A DNA stretch of 6,771 nucleotides from Nitrospirota bacterium (GTDB lineage Bacteria > Nitrospirota > Thermodesulfovibrionia > Thermodesulfovibrionales > Magnetobacteriaceae). This document shows, piece by piece, positions 6,101 through 6,771 of this stretch. The notes beneath the pieces are model-generated. The model made no database searches and had not been told where the DNA came from. It was given only the letters and a program-made list of their open reading frames with translations. Position 1 is the stretch's first letter. The number at the start of each line of letters is the position of its first letter. The stretch lies in the NCBI GenBank assembly GCA_015232165.1, contig JADGAE010000099.1:1-6771 (forward strand). The letters run 5' to 3'. The position numbers and the translations under genes are program-made.

Positions 6101-6771
6101 TTTCTGTTCGGTAACCGCCAGTCGGTATAGCCAAGGTAGCTTGCGGAATTTAAGCAGGCCACGTAATCCAACGCTGCTTGCCAGTTTTTAGCCCCACCGG
6201 TGCAACTGCCTACGGTTGGTGTACCTGCGTCTTTTGTCCATATAAGCCCTGTCAGATTATCCGTCACTGTGTCTATGTAGTTCTCAGTAAACCTCGGATT
6301 AGGCCACACCACGCCTTTCTTTAATACGCCATCATCACCAGCAGCATAGGTTGTAATTTGACCGGTAGACCAAATATCCGAATAACCAAATGACCCATAG
6401 TATCCGGAACGAACTGGCCACACATAGCTATCGTAGATCTTGCTGTAGGCGTTGACGTTGACGTCGCTGTCGAACAGGAAGACGTTCCATGCGTTGGACG
6501 TCATGCCAGCGCCGGTAGTAGATGACCAGTAGACGCTCGAGAACACATTGATAAACCCTTGGGAATTCAGCCATGTCGCCTGATTTGCCTGCCCCGCGTT
6601 GACAAGACTCTCCATCTCGTTGATGTTGGGCAACCGCCAGTCGCTATAGCCAAGGTAGTTGGCGGTATTGAGGCAGGTCACGTAATCCAACGCCGCCTGC
6701 CAGTTCATACCCCAGCCTGTACAACTACCCACCGTAGGCGTACCGGCGTCTTTTGCCCAGACCAGCCCCGT
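3169..6771 (-). CDS. Giant secreted adhesin-like protein: Lcl x2, InlB-like, BACON x5, InlB-like, FG-GAP x6 (5' end outside window)
   Basis: The frame is open from the right window edge to TAA at 3169-3171, 1200 visible residues. A GTG at 6732 is not the true start: the 13 codons before it (TGLVWAKDAGTPT) match the second Lcl copy. Residue 1 here is the codon at 6771-6769. Domains are Lcl/DUF1566 at about 1-123 and 170-293, an InlB B-repeat-like module at 298-383, BACON modules at 384-813, a second InlB-like module at 816-897 and FG-GAP/VCBS repeats at 902-1200. Lcl domains (named from a Legionella collagen-like adhesin) and BACON domains are linked to carbohydrate or surface binding, so a cell-surface or released adhesin is likely. 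Cysteines come in pairs per module, fitting an oxidising extracytoplasmic site. No LPXTG, PEP-CTERM or T9SS-type tail is seen. Signal peptide and any anchor lie outside the window. Confidence 0.88.
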   Translation of the reverse strand, partial: TGLVWAKDAGTPTVGSCTGWGMNWQAALDYVTCLNTANYLGYSDWRLPNINEMESLVNAGQANQATWLNSQGFINVFSSVYWSSTTGAGMTSNAWNVFLFDSDVNVNAYSKIYDSYVWPVRSGYYGSFGYSDIWSTGQITTYAAGDDGVLKKGVVWPNPRFTENYIDTVTDNLTGLIWTKDAGTPTVGSCTGGAKNWQAALDYVACLNSASYLGYTDWRLPNRKEIFSLVDRATYRPSIPSGHPFINVQSFYYWSSTTNANDTPYAWNIRMDYGYVLDHDKSSSLYVWPVRSGQVGDFVNLTISKAGTGSGTVTSSPSTINCGSTCSFSFPQGTSVTLTATASDNATAPSTFAGWSGNCTGTSSTCTVTMSAAKNVTATFNLSCTYSITPTSKTFTSSGGSDTVSVTANTGCVWTASSNVSWITINSGSSGSGNGTVSYTVAANTTTSQRTGTMTIAGKTFTVTQDGQTCTYSISPTSASVASTGGSGTITLTASNSACTWNASSNASWLTVSPPSGAGSGTVTYTASANTTTSSRTGTLTIAGLTFTITQEPACSYTLSPTIGTFTSVGGSSTVTLAASGSTCAWTATSNASTWLTVSPASGTGTGTVTYTALANTSTTQRTGTLTIAGQAFNVTQDGVSCSYTITPTSKTFTSTAGTGSVNVTTTGTCPWTATSNAAWITITSSASGSGNATVTYSVTENTGDARTGTLTIGGQTFTVSQAGPNCATGTSISPTSKHFGYSGGSDTVGVTPPSSACQWTATSDVAWITITSGEAGTGSGQVSYTVAESAETVNRTGTMTIAGQTFTVTQDTHSHLKVVITGSGIGSVSASTGTLTWSSDGKTGTAIYNKDAQVVLTATPAQGVTLKGWTGCDATAINQCTVKMTTDKDVTVEFSMPVTPIYDFDGDGYSDVLWRNTTTGDVYIWLMKGTNITGGDYVVKGITEDWDIKGIADFDGDGKSDIIWQNTKNGDVYMYIMDGTKIITHGYALRGLPREWEFKKAGDFDGDGKADLLWQDSETGDTAVWFMDGKDIKGSGFIVRGIRPEWVVRVVADLNGDKKGDIVWQNTNNGDVFVWLMDGTTILKGDYASPGVPGNWKAKAIADFDGDGKADLLWQDTASGDVAIWQMDGVKIIGGGLVTHGMNGWHVLAVADYNGDGKSDVLWQNSANGDVYVWFMDGTTITAGSGYVVNGMPAQWQAK
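3172..4068 (-). repeat. Six FG-GAP/VCBS-type repeats, likely beta-propeller
   Basis: Six units of about 50 residues each start with a calcium-loop motif: DFDGDGYSD (904), DFDGDGKSD (954), DFDGDGKAD (1004), DLNGDKKGD (1054), DFDGDGKAD (1104) and DYNGDGKSD (1153). Each continues with a WQN/WQD..GDV..W..DG core and ends with a W-x-x-(K/R/L) strand leading into the next unit. The period is 150 bp at DNA level except for one missing codon in unit five. The region has no cysteine. These are FG-GAP-like repeats, known from integrin-type propellers. The protein stops right after the W strand of unit six. Confidence 0.8.
4081..4326 (-). repeat. InlB B-repeat-like module 2
   Basis: Residues 816-897 show the same pattern as module 1 (VVITGSGIGSVSASTG, VVLTATPAQGVTLKGWTGC, QCTVKMTTDKDVTVEF) with a single cysteine pair, C873 and C881. 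It separates the BACON stalk from the C-terminal FG-GAP domain. Confidence 0.65.
4333..5622 (-). repeat. Array of five BACON domains
   Basis: Five modules of about 85 residues begin at residues 384, 470, 555, 642 and 727 (starts at nucleotides 5622, 5364, 5109, 4848 and 4593). Each has an opening Ser/Pro-Thr segment (such as YSITPTSKTFTS), a GG(S/T)-type turn, C.W.A(S/T)S(N/D), W(I/L)T(I/V), a G(S/T)G.(V/A).Y(T/S) strand, RTGT(M/L)TI.G and a closing (F).(V/I)(T/S)Q. This matches the BACON signature. Each carries one cysteine near its start and one before the central Trp (384/412, 470/499, 555/584, 642/670, 727/758). BACON domains are proposed to bind carbohydrate or mucin; here they may equally be stalk modules. 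Confidence 0.82.
5623..5880 (-). repeat. InlB B-repeat-like module 1
   Basis: Residues 298-383 run from VNLTISKAGTGSGTVTSSP through CGSTCSFSFPQGTSVTLTA and FAGWSGNCTG to STCTVTMSAAKNVTATF. The G.GTV..SP, G..VTLTA, F.GWSG and VTM...KNVTATF pattern is that of the divergent InlB B-repeat/listerial-type module common in bacterial surface proteins. Four cysteines (322, 326, 359, 366) suggest two disulfides. Confidence 0.7.
5893..6264 (-). repeat. Lcl/DUF1566 domain, copy 2 (complete)
   Basis: Residues 170-293 repeat the same order of motifs (TDNLTGLIWTKDAG, NWQAALDYVACLN, LGYTDWRLPNRKEIFSLVD, YYWSSTT, YVWPVRSG). The linker before it (residues 131-169) carries the typical DUF1566 lead-in TGQITTYAAGDDGVLKKGV and WPNPRFTEN. 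C190 and C206 mirror C17 and C33 of copy 1. Copies 1 and 2 are clearly tandem duplicates that have diverged mainly in the second half. Confidence 0.82.
6403..6771 (-). repeat. Lcl/DUF1566 domain, copy 1 (partial at window edge)
   Basis: Residues 1-123 contain the DUF1566 signatures in order: WAKDAGTPTVGSC, NWQAALDYVTCLN, LGYSDWRLPNINEMESLV, YWSSTT, AWNVFLF and the terminal YVWPVRSG. C17 and C33 are a likely disulfide pair. The domain is truncated at its N-terminal side by the window edge. Confidence 0.8.

Noticed and set aside
6730..6732. GTG at 6732 as the start of the large minus-strand gene
   Set aside because: The 13 codons upstream within the window remain open and match the second Lcl copy, so the gene extends past the window edge.

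Overview
The window holds three plus-strand protein genes or gene parts in its first half (a DUF362 C-terminal fragment, a membrane NapH-NapG-like polyferredoxin, and a small DprA/SLOG-like protein). One very large minus-strand gene, open at its 5' end, fills the second half and encodes a secreted, repeat-built adhesin-like protein. GC content is moderate. The combination of DUF362 plus membrane ferredoxin, a DUF1566(Lcl)/BACON/FG-GAP giant protein, and abundant intergenic GGGGAC..GTCCCC palindromes suggests an anaerobic or microaerobic diderm environmental bacterium. Nitrospirota (magnetotactic-type lineages) or Desulfobacterota-like groups are my best guess. This taxonomic call is an inference from gene style, not proven by any marker here.

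Layout. 2-337: end of a DUF362 gene. 338-555: noncoding, with a hairpin, a perfect 20-bp palindrome and a partial copy of an intergenic repeat that runs into the ribosome-binding region of the next gene. 556-2073: six-cluster Fe-S membrane protein (NapH-like half plus NapG-like half joined by a Tat-like segment). 2074-2593: 520 bp without a convincing ordinary gene; it holds a terminator-like structure, a roughly 310-bp nested inverted-repeat (MITE-like) element, a candidate sigma70 promoter and a possible 14-codon leader ORF. 2594-3064: DprA-like Rossmann protein. 3065-3168: convergent intergenic region with a 12-bp-stem hairpin. 3169-6771 (minus): Lcl x2 - InlB-like - BACON x5 - InlB-like - FG-GAP x6 protein.

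How the parts may work together. The DUF362 protein and the polyferredoxin are neighbours on one strand and could form a redox module moving electrons between the quinone pool or cytoplasm and a periplasmic partner; this is inference. The DprA-like gene has its own promoter candidate and looks independent. The giant protein converges on it and has no visible functional tie to the other genes. The most unusual items are the NapH-NapG fusion with an internal Tat-like motif, the nested palindromic element with a related partial copy 1.8 kb away, and the regular six-blade FG-GAP domain that seems to close on itself.
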